A stretch of 64,000 nucleotides of DNA from Porticoccus sp041395745 (GCA_041395745.1 JAWKZV010000004.1:62001-126000), one strand, 5' to 3'; numbered from the stretch's first letter, positions 27,215 through 35,707 are shown. Notes: generated from the sequence alone by a model not told the origin. Program-made: numbers and translations.

Positions 27215-28774
27215 ATGCGTCGGTTCCGCACACTTTCCATACCTCTAGTTTCCATTCTGCTGGCCATTACCGGCTGCTCGGTCAATCCGGTTACCGGCAA
27301 ATCCGAATTTTCGCTGGTGTCGGCGGACCAGGAAGTCGCCATCGGCGCCAACAATTACGCCCCCTCCCAGCAATCCCAGGGCGGGCGTTACTACCTCGAT
27401 CCGGACCTGCAGGTCTATGTCAGCTCCGTGGGGCGCAAACTGGCCGCGGTCAGCGACCGCCCCAACCTGCCCTATGAATTCGTGGTACTGAACAATTCCG
27501 TTCCCAACGCCTGGGCACTGCCGGGCGGCAAGATCGCCGTCAACCGCGGCCTGCTCACCTACCTGGACGATGAATCGCAACTGGCAGCGGTGCTGGGCCA
27601 CGAAATCGTCCACGCGGCAGCCCGCCACGGCGCTTCCCAGATGACCCGCGGCACCCTGCTGAATATCGGTGCTGCCGCGGTGGGAATCGCTGGCTCCAGT
27701 TACGGGCTGGGAGAAGTGGGTTCCCAGGCTGCACAACTGGGTGCCGCCGCCTGGATGGCGAGATACGGTCGCGAGGACGAACTGGAATCCGATAACTACG
27801 GCATGGACTATATGACCCGTGCCGGTTACGACCCCTACGGCGCAGTGAAGCTTCAGGAAACCTTCGTGAAACTCAGTGAAGGTCGCCAGCAGGATTTCGT
27901 CAGCGGCCTGTTTGCCAGCCACCCGCCATCCCAGGAACGGGTAACTGCCAACCGCGCCAAGGCCGCCACCCTGCCCAAGGGCGTGACCAACCGCGATATC
28001 TACCAGCGCAAGATCGCCCAGTTGAAGCGCGACGCACCGGCCTACAAGGCCCAGGACGCAGCCATCAAGGCACTTAACGCCAAGGACGCCAAAACCGCCC
28101 TGGCCGAGCTGGACAAAGCCATCGCCATTCAGCCCAATGACGGCTACTTCTGGGAGCTGCGCGGCCACGCCTGGGAAATGCAGAAAAACTACGCCAACGC
28201 CGAGAAATCCTTCACTACAGCCATTGGCAAGAACCCCGATTACTTCAGCCACTACCTGGCCCGCGGTGCACTGCGCTTTGACCAGGGCAACAAAACTGCC
28301 GCCCGTTCGGACCTGGAAAGGAGTTATCAGATTCTGCCGACACCCTACGCGGGCTATTACCTGGGTGAAATCGCGCTGGATAGCGGCGACCAGCAGAATG
28401 CCATTCGCTACTTCCAGTCGGCGGCCTCAGGGAGCGGCGAAGTCGCCAAGAAAGCCCAGGGACGACTGGCGGTGCTGGAACTGGCCACGGCTCCCTACAA
28501 GCACATCGCCAGCAAGTTCTATCTGGCGGATGACGGCTACCTGTACATCGTGGTCAAGAACAACAGCCCCGTTACAGTCACTTCTGTGCAGCTTCAGGTC
28601 ACCGAGATGCTGAATGCCTTCATGGCCGGTAACAGCACCACATTGAATGGCCCGTCCCAACTGGCGCCCGGCAAACAGGTCACCATCAAAACCCGCATCG
28701 GCCCCTTCAAGGACAGCGCTGAAGCCAGTCGCTACCGGGTACAGGTGTCGCGGGTAGAAGTGCCGGAACAGTAA
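27215..28774 (+). CDS. Lipoprotein M48 metalloprotease with TPR repeats
   Basis: 519 aa. A signal ending in lipobox LAITGC (C21) predicts a membrane-anchored periplasmic lipoprotein. The zinc motif HEIVH (129-133) and the downstream Glu in EDELESDNYG are the gluzincin M48 site. The C-terminal part (about 285-400) has TPR-like helical repeats, then a beta-rich end. It resembles BepA/LoiP proteases that act in outer-membrane protein quality control. Specific substrates unknown. Confidence 0.9.
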   Translation: MRRFRTLSIPLVSILLAITGCSVNPVTGKSEFSLVSADQEVAIGANNYAPSQQSQGGRYYLDPDLQVYVSSVGRKLAAVSDRPNLPYEFVVLNNSVPNAWALPGGKIAVNRGLLTYLDDESQLAAVLGHEIVHAAARHGASQMTRGTLLNIGAAAVGIAGSSYGLGEVGSQAAQLGAAAWMARYGREDELESDNYGMDYMTRAGYDPYGAVKLQETFVKLSEGRQQDFVSGLFASHPPSQERVTANRAKAATLPKGVTNRDIYQRKIAQLKRDAPAYKAQDAAIKALNAKDAKTALAELDKAIAIQPNDGYFWELRGHAWEMQKNYANAEKSFTTAIGKNPDYFSHYLARGALRFDQGNKTAARSDLERSYQILPTPYAGYYLGEIALDSGDQQNAIRYFQSAASGSGEVAKKAQGRLAVLELATAPYKHIASKFYLADDGYLYIVVKNNSPVTVTSVQLQVTEMLNAFMAGNSTTLNGPSQLAPGKQVTIKTRIGPFKDSAEASRYRVQVSRVEVPEQ

Positions 28775-28792
28775 GGACAAAACACCGCAAAC

Positions 28793-29653
28793 TCAGCGGG
28801 ACAGTTTCTCAGTCAGGAAGCGGCTACAGGTCTGCACCCGGACATTGCTGCGCAAGTCCGGGTGTGACAGCAGCCACAGCGGCGATTCAAAGCGCCGCTC
28901 AAACTCCCCCAGCGGCACCAGATCCGGTGCCACATCCTCAGGCAACAGCGCCAGACCCACGCCTGCGCGGACCAGTGCTGCCATGCCCATCAGGGTGTTG
29001 GCTCGCGCTGTCACCACGAAATGGCTGCTGTGTTTTTCCAGCCATTGCATCGGCGCCAGGCGCAACAATGTTCTGTCCGGACCGATGACCGGGCGCCCTT
29101 CCAGCAGTTCCGGCGTCAGGGGAGCATCGGCAAACCGTTCGGCCTCGCTGTTACCGTAAAGATGCCAGGGCACGGTGCGGAGCTTGCGCCCCACCAGATG
29201 TTCCGGCGGAGCAACCGTGGCGCGCAGGGCGATATCTGCCTCCATCCGTGAAAGGTTGTAATCATCGCTGCTGGCCAGCAGTTCCACCTCGATACCCGGG
29301 TACTGCTGGCGGAATTCCGCCAGCAAGGGCGGCAGCTCGTAGTAGGCGAACCCGTCCGGGCAGGTGATGCGCACCGTCCCCTCCAGGGTCTGGTCACCAC
29401 CGAGGATCAACCGGTCCACCTCATCAATGGCCTGGGCAACCTGCTCGACCCGCACCATCAAAGCCTCGCCGGCACCGGTCAGGTGATAGCGCGCATCCCG
29501 GCGCTCGAACAATCTCACCCCGAGTTTTTCTTCGAGGCTGCGAATGCGCCGAAACACGGTGGAGTGATTCACCCCCAGTTTCTTGCGGGCGCCATTGAGA
29601 CTGCCGCTCTCGGCAACGGCCCGGAAATACCGCAGATCATCCCAGCTATCCAT
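28793..29653 (-). CDS. LysR-family transcriptional regulator
   Basis: 286 aa from ATG 29653. The winged helix (about 1-60) has LRYFRAVAESGSLNGARKKLGVNHSTVFRRI; the rest is the periplasmic-binding-like sensor. Divergent from the DoxX-pirin-nitroreductase operon, with TGCAATAA repeated at 29701 and 29743 in the intergenic region. LysR regulators usually control the divergent operon; the ligand is unknown. Confidence 0.9.
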   Translation of the reverse strand: MDSWDDLRYFRAVAESGSLNGARKKLGVNHSTVFRRIRSLEEKLGVRLFERRDARYHLTGAGEALMVRVEQVAQAIDEVDRLILGGDQTLEGTVRITCPDGFAYYELPPLLAEFRQQYPGIEVELLASSDDYNLSRMEADIALRATVAPPEHLVGRKLRTVPWHLYGNSEAERFADAPLTPELLEGRPVIGPDRTLLRLAPMQWLEKHSSHFVVTARANTLMGMAALVRAGVGLALLPEDVAPDLVPLGEFERRFESPLWLLSHPDLRSNVRVQTCSRFLTEKLSR

Positions 29654-29792
29654 CAATCTTCATCCAGGTTCTCTCGTGTCGAATCTGCTGTTTGCATATT
29701 TGCAATAATCATTTGAAAAGAATGCGGATTTTCTTTCACTAATGCAATAACGATACTGGCACCCACAGCATTCAACCACTGAGGACAACGCC

Positions 29793-30197
29793 ATGAACAA
29801 CACAGCAACTCACGGAACCGCCCTGCTCCGCATCAGCCTGGGCATCATCTATATCGCTCACAGCCTGTACCTGAAACTGGTCATTTTCACTCTCCCCGGC
29901 ACCGCGGCCTTTTTCGAAAGCCTGGGCCTGCCCGGCATCCTGGCCTACGCCACCTTTGCCGCAGAAGCCATCGGCGGGGTAGCACTGTTAATCGGCTACC
30001 AGGCTCGCTGGGCAGCACTGGCACTGGTTCCGGTAGCACTGGGAGCCACCTGGGCACACAGCGGCGCTGGCTGGGTATTCAGTAATGCCGGCGGCGGCTG
30101 GGAGTACCCGCTGTTCCTCGCCATCGCTACCGCGGTCATCGCCCTGCAAGGCAACGGCAGCCTGGCACTGCAAACCGGCAATACCGTTACCCGGTAA
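29793..30197 (+). CDS. DoxX-family membrane protein
   Basis: 134 aa with four TM helices. ALLRISLGIIYIAHSLYLKL, the Pro-rich LPGILAYATFAAEAIGGVALL and the final aromatic-rich helix are DoxX features. DoxX proteins are small membrane subunits linked with redox stress; individual roles are unknown. First of a three-gene operon with pirin and a nitroreductase, which together suggest a detoxification or quinone-redox function. Confidence 0.88.
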   Translation: MNNTATHGTALLRISLGIIYIAHSLYLKLVIFTLPGTAAFFESLGLPGILAYATFAAEAIGGVALLIGYQARWAALALVPVALGATWAHSGAGWVFSNAGGGWEYPLFLAIATAVIALQGNGSLALQTGNTVTR

Positions 30198-30227
30198 ATG
30201 CACTATCTTCGTTAATGGAGGTGGACC

Positions 30228-30968
30228 ATGCATAGATTCTTCAAAGCCAAGGAGCGGGGCAGCACTCAGCTGCCCTGGCTCAGCAGCTACCACAGCTTCT
30301 CCTTTAACCGTTACTACGATCCCGCCCACATGGGCTTCGGCCCCCTGCGGGTGATCAACGAGGATCATGTGGCTCCCGGCGGTCAGTTCGACACCCACGG
30401 CCACCAGAACGCCCAGATCATCAGCATGGTGTTCTACGGCGCCATGCAGCATGAAGACAGCAGCGGCCACAGCGGCCTGCTGCTCACCGGTGACTACCAG
30501 TTCATGAACGCTGGCAGCGGCATCACCCACAGTGAAGCCAACGCCAGCGATCGGGAACCCCTGGGATTCATGCAACTTTGGGTCATCCCCCGCCACAAGG
30601 GCGGGCTGCCCGATTATCAATACCGACGCTTTGAAGAAGGCGCGCCCTTGCAGCTGGTGGCCAGTGGCGATCCGGACCCGCAGGCATTCCTGCTCGACCA
30701 GGATATCCATATCTGGCAACTGCGCCTGAGCGCCGGCGGGCAATTACACCAGCCCCTGGCCGAGGGCTGGCTGCGGCGCATCCAGCTGATCGAAGGAAGC
30801 ATGACCGCAAATGGCCATTCCCTGTCGCCCGGTGACGGGCTGATTGCCGAACCGGCCACCACCACCGACTACCAGGCACAAAGGGAGAGCCTTGCGCTGG
30901 TATTCGATATCCCCTCCGACTCCTATCAAGGAACGCCTTACCAAGGAAACAAGAATGAAACCCATTGA
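30228..30968 (+). CDS. Pirin-family bicupin protein
   Basis: 246 aa, two cupin folds. The metal site in the first cupin is visible in the HGHQN and MQHED segments (about 60-85). Pirins bind iron; the E. coli relative YhhW degrades quercetin. ATG 30228 follows GGAGG. Its 3' end overlaps the nitroreductase start by 14 bp. Part of the DoxX-pirin-nitroreductase operon. Confidence 0.92.
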   Translation: MHRFFKAKERGSTQLPWLSSYHSFSFNRYYDPAHMGFGPLRVINEDHVAPGGQFDTHGHQNAQIISMVFYGAMQHEDSSGHSGLLLTGDYQFMNAGSGITHSEANASDREPLGFMQLWVIPRHKGGLPDYQYRRFEEGAPLQLVASGDPDPQAFLLDQDIHIWQLRLSAGGQLHQPLAEGWLRRIQLIEGSMTANGHSLSPGDGLIAEPATTTDYQAQRESLALVFDIPSDSYQGTPYQGNKNETH

Positions 30969-31545
30969 TCAACACAGCATCGAGCAACTGTTTACTGAAG
31001 CACGCACCTACAGCCACTGGCGGGATTGCGGCATCGCCGCCGACACCCTGCGGCAGCTCTACCAGCTGGCCGCCATGGGCCCCACCAGTATGAATGCCCA
31101 ACCGGGACGGTTTGTCTTTCTCACCACCCCGGCGGCCAAACAGCGCCTGTTGCCCGCCCTCGCCGAAGGCAACAAGGCCAAAACCCTGGCAGCCCCGGTC
31201 ACCGTGATCGTCGCCCACGACCCGACTTTTTACCGCCACCTGCCACAACTGTTTCCCCATGCCGAAGGGGCCGACAAGATGTTTGCCGACAACGAGGAAC
31301 TGTCCAGAGGCACCGCTTTTCGCAACGGCACCCTGCAGGGCGCCTGGCTGATCATGGCCGCCCGCGGCCTGGGGCTGGACTGCGGCCCCATGTCCGGCTT
31401 CGACAACGGCAAAACGGATGAGATTTTCTTTTCTGACAATGGCTGGAAATCCAATTTCCTGATCAACATGGGCTACGGCGATCCGGAAAAACTTTTCCCT
31501 CGGGGCAAGCGACTGGATTTTGAAGAGGCCTGCATGCTGCTTTAG
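30955..31545 (+). CDS. RutE/HadB-type FMN nitroreductase
   Basis: 196 aa. AARTYSHW, AAMGPTSMNAQPGRF and GLDCGPMSGFDN match the malonic semialdehyde reductase/nitroreductase RutE family. These reduce nitro compounds or aldehydes using NAD(P)H. There is no rut operon here, so the pyrimidine role is unlikely; redox detoxification fits its neighbours better. The start is ATG 30955, with a ribosome-binding site inside the pirin gene. Confidence 0.88.
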   Translation: MKPIDQHSIEQLFTEARTYSHWRDCGIAADTLRQLYQLAAMGPTSMNAQPGRFVFLTTPAAKQRLLPALAEGNKAKTLAAPVTVIVAHDPTFYRHLPQLFPHAEGADKMFADNEELSRGTAFRNGTLQGAWLIMAARGLGLDCGPMSGFDNGKTDEIFFSDNGWKSNFLINMGYGDPEKLFPRGKRLDFEEACMLL

Positions 31546-31624
31546 GTCCGCTTACCTTCAACTTCAGCAAAAACCTGATACCCATACGCCATTCAATGCT
31601 CTATATTTCAGTTCTATAACTCAC

Positions 31625-31648
31625 CGTGCCGCCATTCTCGGCGGCACG
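31625..31648. repeat. Perfect 9-bp inverted repeat
   Basis: CGTGCCGCC and GGCGGCACG with a 6-base loop, 80 bp past the nitroreductase gene. No T tail on either strand, so it is not a classical terminator. Confidence 0.5.
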
Positions 31649-31830
31649 CAACATCACAACAGGGATATAAGTGATATGCGACAGGATGTTTGCTTCCAAT
31701 ATAGGCAACCCGCTCACGACATAGACAACATAGTGACACCCAAAATCTCACCTTTGCCCAGGTGTTAAATCCATGAAAAGTTGTGCTCACTACTTGTGTG
31801 TTATACAAATCACAGCATCGCTAGAGAATC

Positions 31831-31868
31831 GGATCAAATTAGTGAATAACTATATTACTAATTGATCC
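31831..31868. repeat. Near-perfect inverted repeat before the 2-TM/GAF-like gene
   Basis: GGATCAAATTAGT and ACTAATTGATCC pair over 12 positions with one bulged A, leaving about 13 bases between arms. It is AT-rich and lies 78 bp upstream of ATG 31946: a candidate operator, or a structured leader of the accessory operon. Confidence 0.45.
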
Positions 31869-31945
31869 AATTAACCCTGTCTATCAGTGTCTTACATACG
31901 CATGGCTTGTATTTATAGACCAACAATGGAATAAGAATCGATCTT

Positions 31946-32866
31946 ATGAAATTTAGAAAATGGCTAGGTAAAAGAGCTACGAACAAACACCTAAAATTAG
32001 GTACGGATATTATAATTCTTTCAGCTTCTAGCTACCTTATGATAAAGAAAGCCGTCGGCTTTTCTATTTCAAACTGGCTCTTGGAAAACGCATTCCAGCA
32101 GCCTTTAGTTAATGCTTATGTTTTTATATCAATTTCACTTCTTATTATCGCCATAATATCGAAGGTTATAATTTTGTATTATGAGCATTTTCCAGTGATG
32201 GCACATAATTTTGTAGAACCAGATGAAATATCAGACTGCCTTCATAGAATGAATAGTGAAATTTGCAACCACTTAGATAAGTGTACCCAAACTGAGCTTA
32301 CTGACATAAAAACTATATATGAGCAGCATGGTTTCAAAGTCAACTTGGCTTTAATTGTAGAGTCAATGGCAGAGCACATCAGAAAATCAATAACTAACAT
32401 TAAAATTAAGAAAAAAGACCTGTTCATATCTTTATACAGCTATGATAACAAAGGGTCTGTTCTTGAGTATGTGCTTCATTTCGATCCGAAAAGGGATCTT
32501 GTAGAGACAAAAACCATTGATTTAAATGCAGAGAAATATAGTCACTATGAATGCGTAAAATGCATAAGCTCACCAAAAACAACGAGCTATGTTTTTGACG
32601 CGAAATCTGACTACGCAAAAGGCGCATCAAACAGACATAAATCAATCCAGCACTACTTAGGCTGCAAGCTTTACTCTGGCAATCTATTATTTGGATTTTT
32701 AAATATAGAATTTCATCACAATCCATTATTTTCAGATGAGGAACAGATGCAGGATTTCATGGAAGAGCATGTCTATCCATTTAAGCTGCTCTTAGAATAT
32801 CAATTTCTAAAAAGGGATTTTTTTGATTCATTAAAAAACTTTGAGTCAAACTGGAGGGCCGCATGA
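31946..32866 (+). CDS. Unrecognised 2-TM protein with GAF-like cytosolic domain
   Basis: 306 aa; no family I can name. Two hydrophobic segments (about 20-40 and 57-78) are followed by a polar helical linker (about 85-140) and an alpha/beta domain (about 145-295) with the rhythm of a GAF domain: alternating strands FISLYSYD, VLEYVLHFDP, YHY-type turns, then KLYSGNLLFGFLNIEF and a last helix. Base composition is much more AT-rich than the neighbours. The stop overlaps the next start (ATGA), forming a two-gene unit. It could be a membrane-anchored signalling or defence component; that is inference from architecture and context only. Confidence 0.6.
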   Translation: MKFRKWLGKRATNKHLKLGTDIIILSASSYLMIKKAVGFSISNWLLENAFQQPLVNAYVFISISLLIIAIISKVIILYYEHFPVMAHNFVEPDEISDCLHRMNSEICNHLDKCTQTELTDIKTIYEQHGFKVNLALIVESMAEHIRKSITNIKIKKKDLFISLYSYDNKGSVLEYVLHFDPKRDLVETKTIDLNAEKYSHYECVKCISSPKTTSYVFDAKSDYAKGASNRHKSIQHYLGCKLYSGNLLFGFLNIEFHHNPLFSDEEQMQDFMEEHVYPFKLLLEYQFLKRDFFDSLKNFESNWRAA

Positions 32867-33045
32867 AAGATGAAATCTTTAGGTCAAATGCTAAGCTTTT
32901 TGAAGAAGCTGAAGAAGTTAAGAGAATTATTAGGAGAAATATACACGGTAATTGCAGAAATAATCGTGGTGACGGCCCGGCGGCAAAACCCAGAAGCTCA
33001 CGCCCAGAACCGCAGGTCATGACATTACACCCTTCAAGTCGGTAA
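32863..33045 (+). CDS. Small ORF overlapping the 2-TM/GAF-like gene (frame A)
   Basis: 60 codons starting at ATG 32863, whose first base overlaps the upstream stop (ATGA). GGAGG ends 5 bases before it. The first 25 residues are charged and helical (KLFEEAEEVKRIIRR); from about residue 28 the composition becomes Asn/Gly/Pro/Arg-rich and less protein-like. It competes with frame B at 32870 for the same DNA. Confidence 0.35.
   Translation: MKDEIFRSNAKLFEEAEEVKRIIRRNIHGNCRNNRGDGPAAKPRSSRPEPQVMTLHPSSR
32870..33022 (+). CDS. Small amphipathic/hydrophobic ORF (frame B)
   Basis: 50 codons from ATG 32870 to TGA 33022, one frame over from frame A. It reads as a basic amphipathic helix with Leu/Lys repeats (about 8-20), then a hydrophobic stretch around GEIYTVIAEIIVVTA (23-37), then a basic tail. 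The pattern is consistent along its length, unlike frame A. It looks like a small membrane-active or partner peptide. GGAGG lies 12 bases upstream, longer than ideal. I cannot decide which frame is translated. Confidence 0.4.
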   Translation: MKSLGQMLSFLKKLKKLRELLGEIYTVIAEIIVVTARRQNPEAHAQNRRS

Positions 33046-33134
33046 AGTGAGTACCATATGTGTTTTTGAAATATCAGGTATTACTTAAATGAAGGCCACC
33101 CGATTCATAAAATCTACGATTACTAACCTCAATT

Positions 33135-33171
33135 ATTAAATACCGGGGTTTGTTTTTCCCCGGTATTTAAT
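33135..33171. terminator. Strong 14-bp hairpin between accessory insert and leuA
   Basis: ATTAAATACCGGGG and CCCCGGTATTTAAT form a perfect 14-bp stem with a T-rich 9-base loop. No T run follows directly on either strand. It lies between the small ORFs and the leuA stop at 33190; a further A6/T6 pair follows at 33173-33190. Probably terminates one or both convergent units. Confidence 0.6.
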
Positions 33172-33189
33172 AGAAAAAAGCTTTCTTTT

Positions 33190-34881
33190 TTACGCCGTTT
33201 CCAGCACCGATTCTTCCAATTTCACTTCACCACGCTGACGATTTATTCCATTAAATATCGCCTTAATCGCCGCGCTGATAATGTTGCGGTGCACTCCCAC
33301 TCCGAAGATGGCCTGGCCATCGTCGATCTGCATTTCGATATAGCACATCGCCTCTACTTCAGACCCGGTTCCCAGAGCGTGTTCGTGGTAGTCGATTACG
33401 CGGATATTGCCGCCCAGGGCTTTTACCGCCGCGTCGATGGCGCCATTGCCAATGCCGTTAACGGTTTTGGCTTTGCCCTGTTCCATAAACTGGATCTGCA
33501 CTTCGGTGGCACCCCTGTCCCCATGGCTGTGGGTACTGACATCCGCGTCAGCAAAGCTGTAGGCACCGCTGTCCTGTAAATATTCCTGCTCAAACAAGGC
33601 AAAGATATCCGCACTGGTGGCCTCGCGACCTTCCCTGTCGGTAAACGCTTTCACTGCGCGGCTGAATTCAATTTGCAGGCGGCGCGGCAATTCCAGGCCG
33701 TACTGCTGTTGCAACAGGAAGCTGACACCGCCCTTGCCGGACTGGCTGTTGACCCGCACCACCGCCTCGTAACCGCGGTTCAGATCCGCCGGGTCGATGG
33801 GCAGGTAGGGCACTTCCCAGATGTCTCCTTCCACCCGCTGGGCAAAACCCTTCTTGATGGCGTCCTGGTGAGACCCTGAGAAGGCGGTGAACACCAGCTC
33901 GCCGGCATAGGGGTGGCGGGGATGAACCGGAATCTGGTTGCATTCCTCCACGGTGTGGCGGATGGCGTCGATGCGGGAGAAATCCAGCCCCGGATGAATG
34001 CCCTGGCTGTACATGTTCAACGCCAGGGTGACGATATCCACGTTGCCGGTACGCTCGCCGTTGCCGAACAGACAGCCTTCCACCCGGTCGGCACCGGCCA
34101 TCAGGGCCTGTTCCGCCGCCGCCACGGCGGTGCCGCGGTCGTTGTGGGGATGAACGCTGATAATAATGCTGTCCCGGCGCGCCAGGTTGCGATCCATCCA
34201 TTCCACCTGGTCGGCATAGACATTGGGAGTGGACATCTCCACCGTGGCGGGCAGGTTGAAAATCATTTTATGTTCCGGGGTCGGCTGCCAGATGGCGCTG
34301 ACCGCGTCGCACACTTCACGGGCCACCTCCAGCTCGGTGCCGGAAAACACTTCCGGTGAGTACTGGTACACCCATTCGGTTTCCGGGTGCTGGCTGGTGT
34401 AGTGCTTAACCCAACGGGTGCCCTGCTCGGCAATGGTCTTCACCCCGGCCACGTCGGTGTTGTAGACAATGCGGCGGAATTGCGGCGCTGTCGGGTTGTA
34501 CATATGCACGATGGCCCGTTTTGCGCCCACCAGGGATTCCACAGTACGGGCAATCAGATCTTCCCGCGCCTGGGTCAGCACTTCGATGGTGACATCGTCG
34601 GGAATGCGGTTTTCCTCGATCAGCCTGCGCACGAAGTTGAAGTCGGTATCGGAGGCGGCGGGGAACGCCACTTCGATCTCCTTGAAACCAATCTCCACCA
34701 GCATCTCGAAAAAGCGCAGCTTGGTCTCTACCGACATGGGGTCGATCAGGGACTGATTGCCATCCCGCAGGTCAGTGCTCATCCAGATGGGCGGGTTTTC
34801 GATGGCGCGGCCGGGCCAGCGACGGTCGTCCAGCCTAACGGGGGTAAAGGGCCGGTACTTGCTGGCGGGATTGCTGATCAT
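33190..34881 (-). CDS. leuA: 2-isopropylmalate synthase (long LeuA form)
   Basis: 563 aa, the long form found in pseudomonads and actinobacteria. Catalytic TIM barrel: DLRDGNQSLIDPM near residue 40 and the metal site HPHNDRGTAVAA. The C-terminal part (about 430-560) is the leucine-sensing domain, with residues such as THSHGDRGATEVQIQFMEQG. It condenses acetyl-CoA with 2-oxoisovalerate. Divergent from the Lrp-type gene, with a 12-bp perfect inverted repeat in its leader (34909-34996) that may act as an attenuator. Confidence 0.96.
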   Translation of the reverse strand: MISNPASKYRPFTPVRLDDRRWPGRAIENPPIWMSTDLRDGNQSLIDPMSVETKLRFFEMLVEIGFKEIEVAFPAASDTDFNFVRRLIEENRIPDDVTIEVLTQAREDLIARTVESLVGAKRAIVHMYNPTAPQFRRIVYNTDVAGVKTIAEQGTRWVKHYTSQHPETEWVYQYSPEVFSGTELEVAREVCDAVSAIWQPTPEHKMIFNLPATVEMSTPNVYADQVEWMDRNLARRDSIIISVHPHNDRGTAVAAAEQALMAGADRVEGCLFGNGERTGNVDIVTLALNMYSQGIHPGLDFSRIDAIRHTVEECNQIPVHPRHPYAGELVFTAFSGSHQDAIKKGFAQRVEGDIWEVPYLPIDPADLNRGYEAVVRVNSQSGKGGVSFLLQQQYGLELPRRLQIEFSRAVKAFTDREGREATSADIFALFEQEYLQDSGAYSFADADVSTHSHGDRGATEVQIQFMEQGKAKTVNGIGNGAIDAAVKALGGNIRVIDYHEHALGTGSEVEAMCYIEMQIDDGQAIFGVGVHRNIISAAIKAIFNGINRQRGEVKLEESVLETA

Positions 34882-34908
34882 GTGATTCTCCAGGGTCGAT
34901 TAACGGGC

Positions 34909-34996
34909 CCTGAAAAAAGCCGGTAACTGGTGCGAGGACTGCGGATAGCCGGCCTGGAACAGTACCGGGGGCTTCTGGCCCGCTGCTTTTTTCAGG
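34909..34996 (-). promoter_or_regulatory. Candidate leuA leader attenuator
   Basis: CCTGAAAAAAGC and GCTTTTTTCAGG are perfect 12-bp inverted arms 64 bases apart in the leuA leader. The arm nearer leuA overlaps an alternative GCCGG...CCGGC stem followed by T6, in the leuA direction. Competing terminator and long-range stem is the geometry of transcription attenuation. I find no Leu-rich leader peptide. Confidence 0.4.
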
Positions 34997-35102
34997 ATGG
35001 AGCCAGTTTAATGCGCCCCCAGGGGCATATAATTGCCATTTACATGGTAAATCCTATATATTGCGCAATAATATTCCAACAAAATACAGTTATTGGCAAT
35101 TT

Positions 35103-35564
35103 ATGGAATTCGATAGCTTTGACCGCGCCATTTTGAGAAAGCTGCAGCGGGACGGACGCATCTCCAACCAGGACCTGGCGGAGAATGTAAACCTGTCACC
35201 CTCGCCCTGTCTGCGCCGGGTAAGACGGCTGGAAGAGGAAGGGGTTATCGAGGGCTACTCCGCCCGGCTCAACGCCCGACAACTCGGCCTGAAGCTGATG
35301 GCGTTCATCCAGATCAGCATGGACAAGCACACCCCCGAGCGCTTCGACCGCTTTGAATCCGCTGTGGCGAATTTTCCGGAAGTACTGGAGTGTCACCTGA
35401 TCACCGGGCAGGCCGCCGATTACCTGCTCAAGGTGGTGGTGGAGGATATGGACGGCTACCAGCAGTTCCTGCTCAACAAGATCACCCGCATTGAGGGAGT
35501 GAGCGGCGTGCAGTCATCGTTTGTGTTGAAGTCGCCGCAGGATACGACGACATTGCCAGTGTAA
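35103..35564 (+). CDS. Lrp/AsnC-family regulator
   Basis: 153 aa from ATG 35103 (MEFDSFDRAILRKLQRDGRI). The winged helix (about 1-60) precedes the RAM/AsnC ligand domain (about 70-150) ending in GVQSSFVLKS. It is divergent from leuA and co-oriented with putA 143 bp downstream; both are plausible targets. An Lrp-type PutR controls putA in alphaproteobacteria. Direct evidence is lacking. Confidence 0.9.
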   Translation: MEFDSFDRAILRKLQRDGRISNQDLAENVNLSPSPCLRRVRRLEEEGVIEGYSARLNARQLGLKLMAFIQISMDKHTPERFDRFESAVANFPEVLECHLITGQAADYLLKVVVEDMDGYQQFLLNKITRIEGVSGVQSSFVLKSPQDTTTLPV

Positions 35565-35707
35565 CCGTCGGCCGGTGCCCACATCAGTTATTCACTTACC
35601 GACGGTTTGATCCTTTCTCCGCGCCTGCTGCTCGCACCCATTAACGTCATTTTTTCGCTCTCCCGCCAGACACCTTCCATACTTAGGGCAATTCTCCGCT
35701 TCACGGG

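Larger units (their letters stand above)
31546..31945. other. 400-bp gene-free AT-rich left flank of the accessory insert
   Basis: No credible coding frame on either strand. It begins with ordinary composition past rutE and turns AT-rich to the right. It holds a perfect 9-bp inverted repeat (31625-31648) and a 13/12-base near-perfect inverted repeat GGATCAAATTAGT / ACTAATTGATCC (31831-31868) about 80 bp before the next gene. The second could be an operator or structured leader. I see no tRNA, integrase or clear direct-repeat boundary. Confidence 0.5.

Noticed and set aside
27245..28252. 335-codon antisense frame inside the M48 protease gene
   Set aside because: Shadow of a real gene; no ribosome-binding site and no domain.
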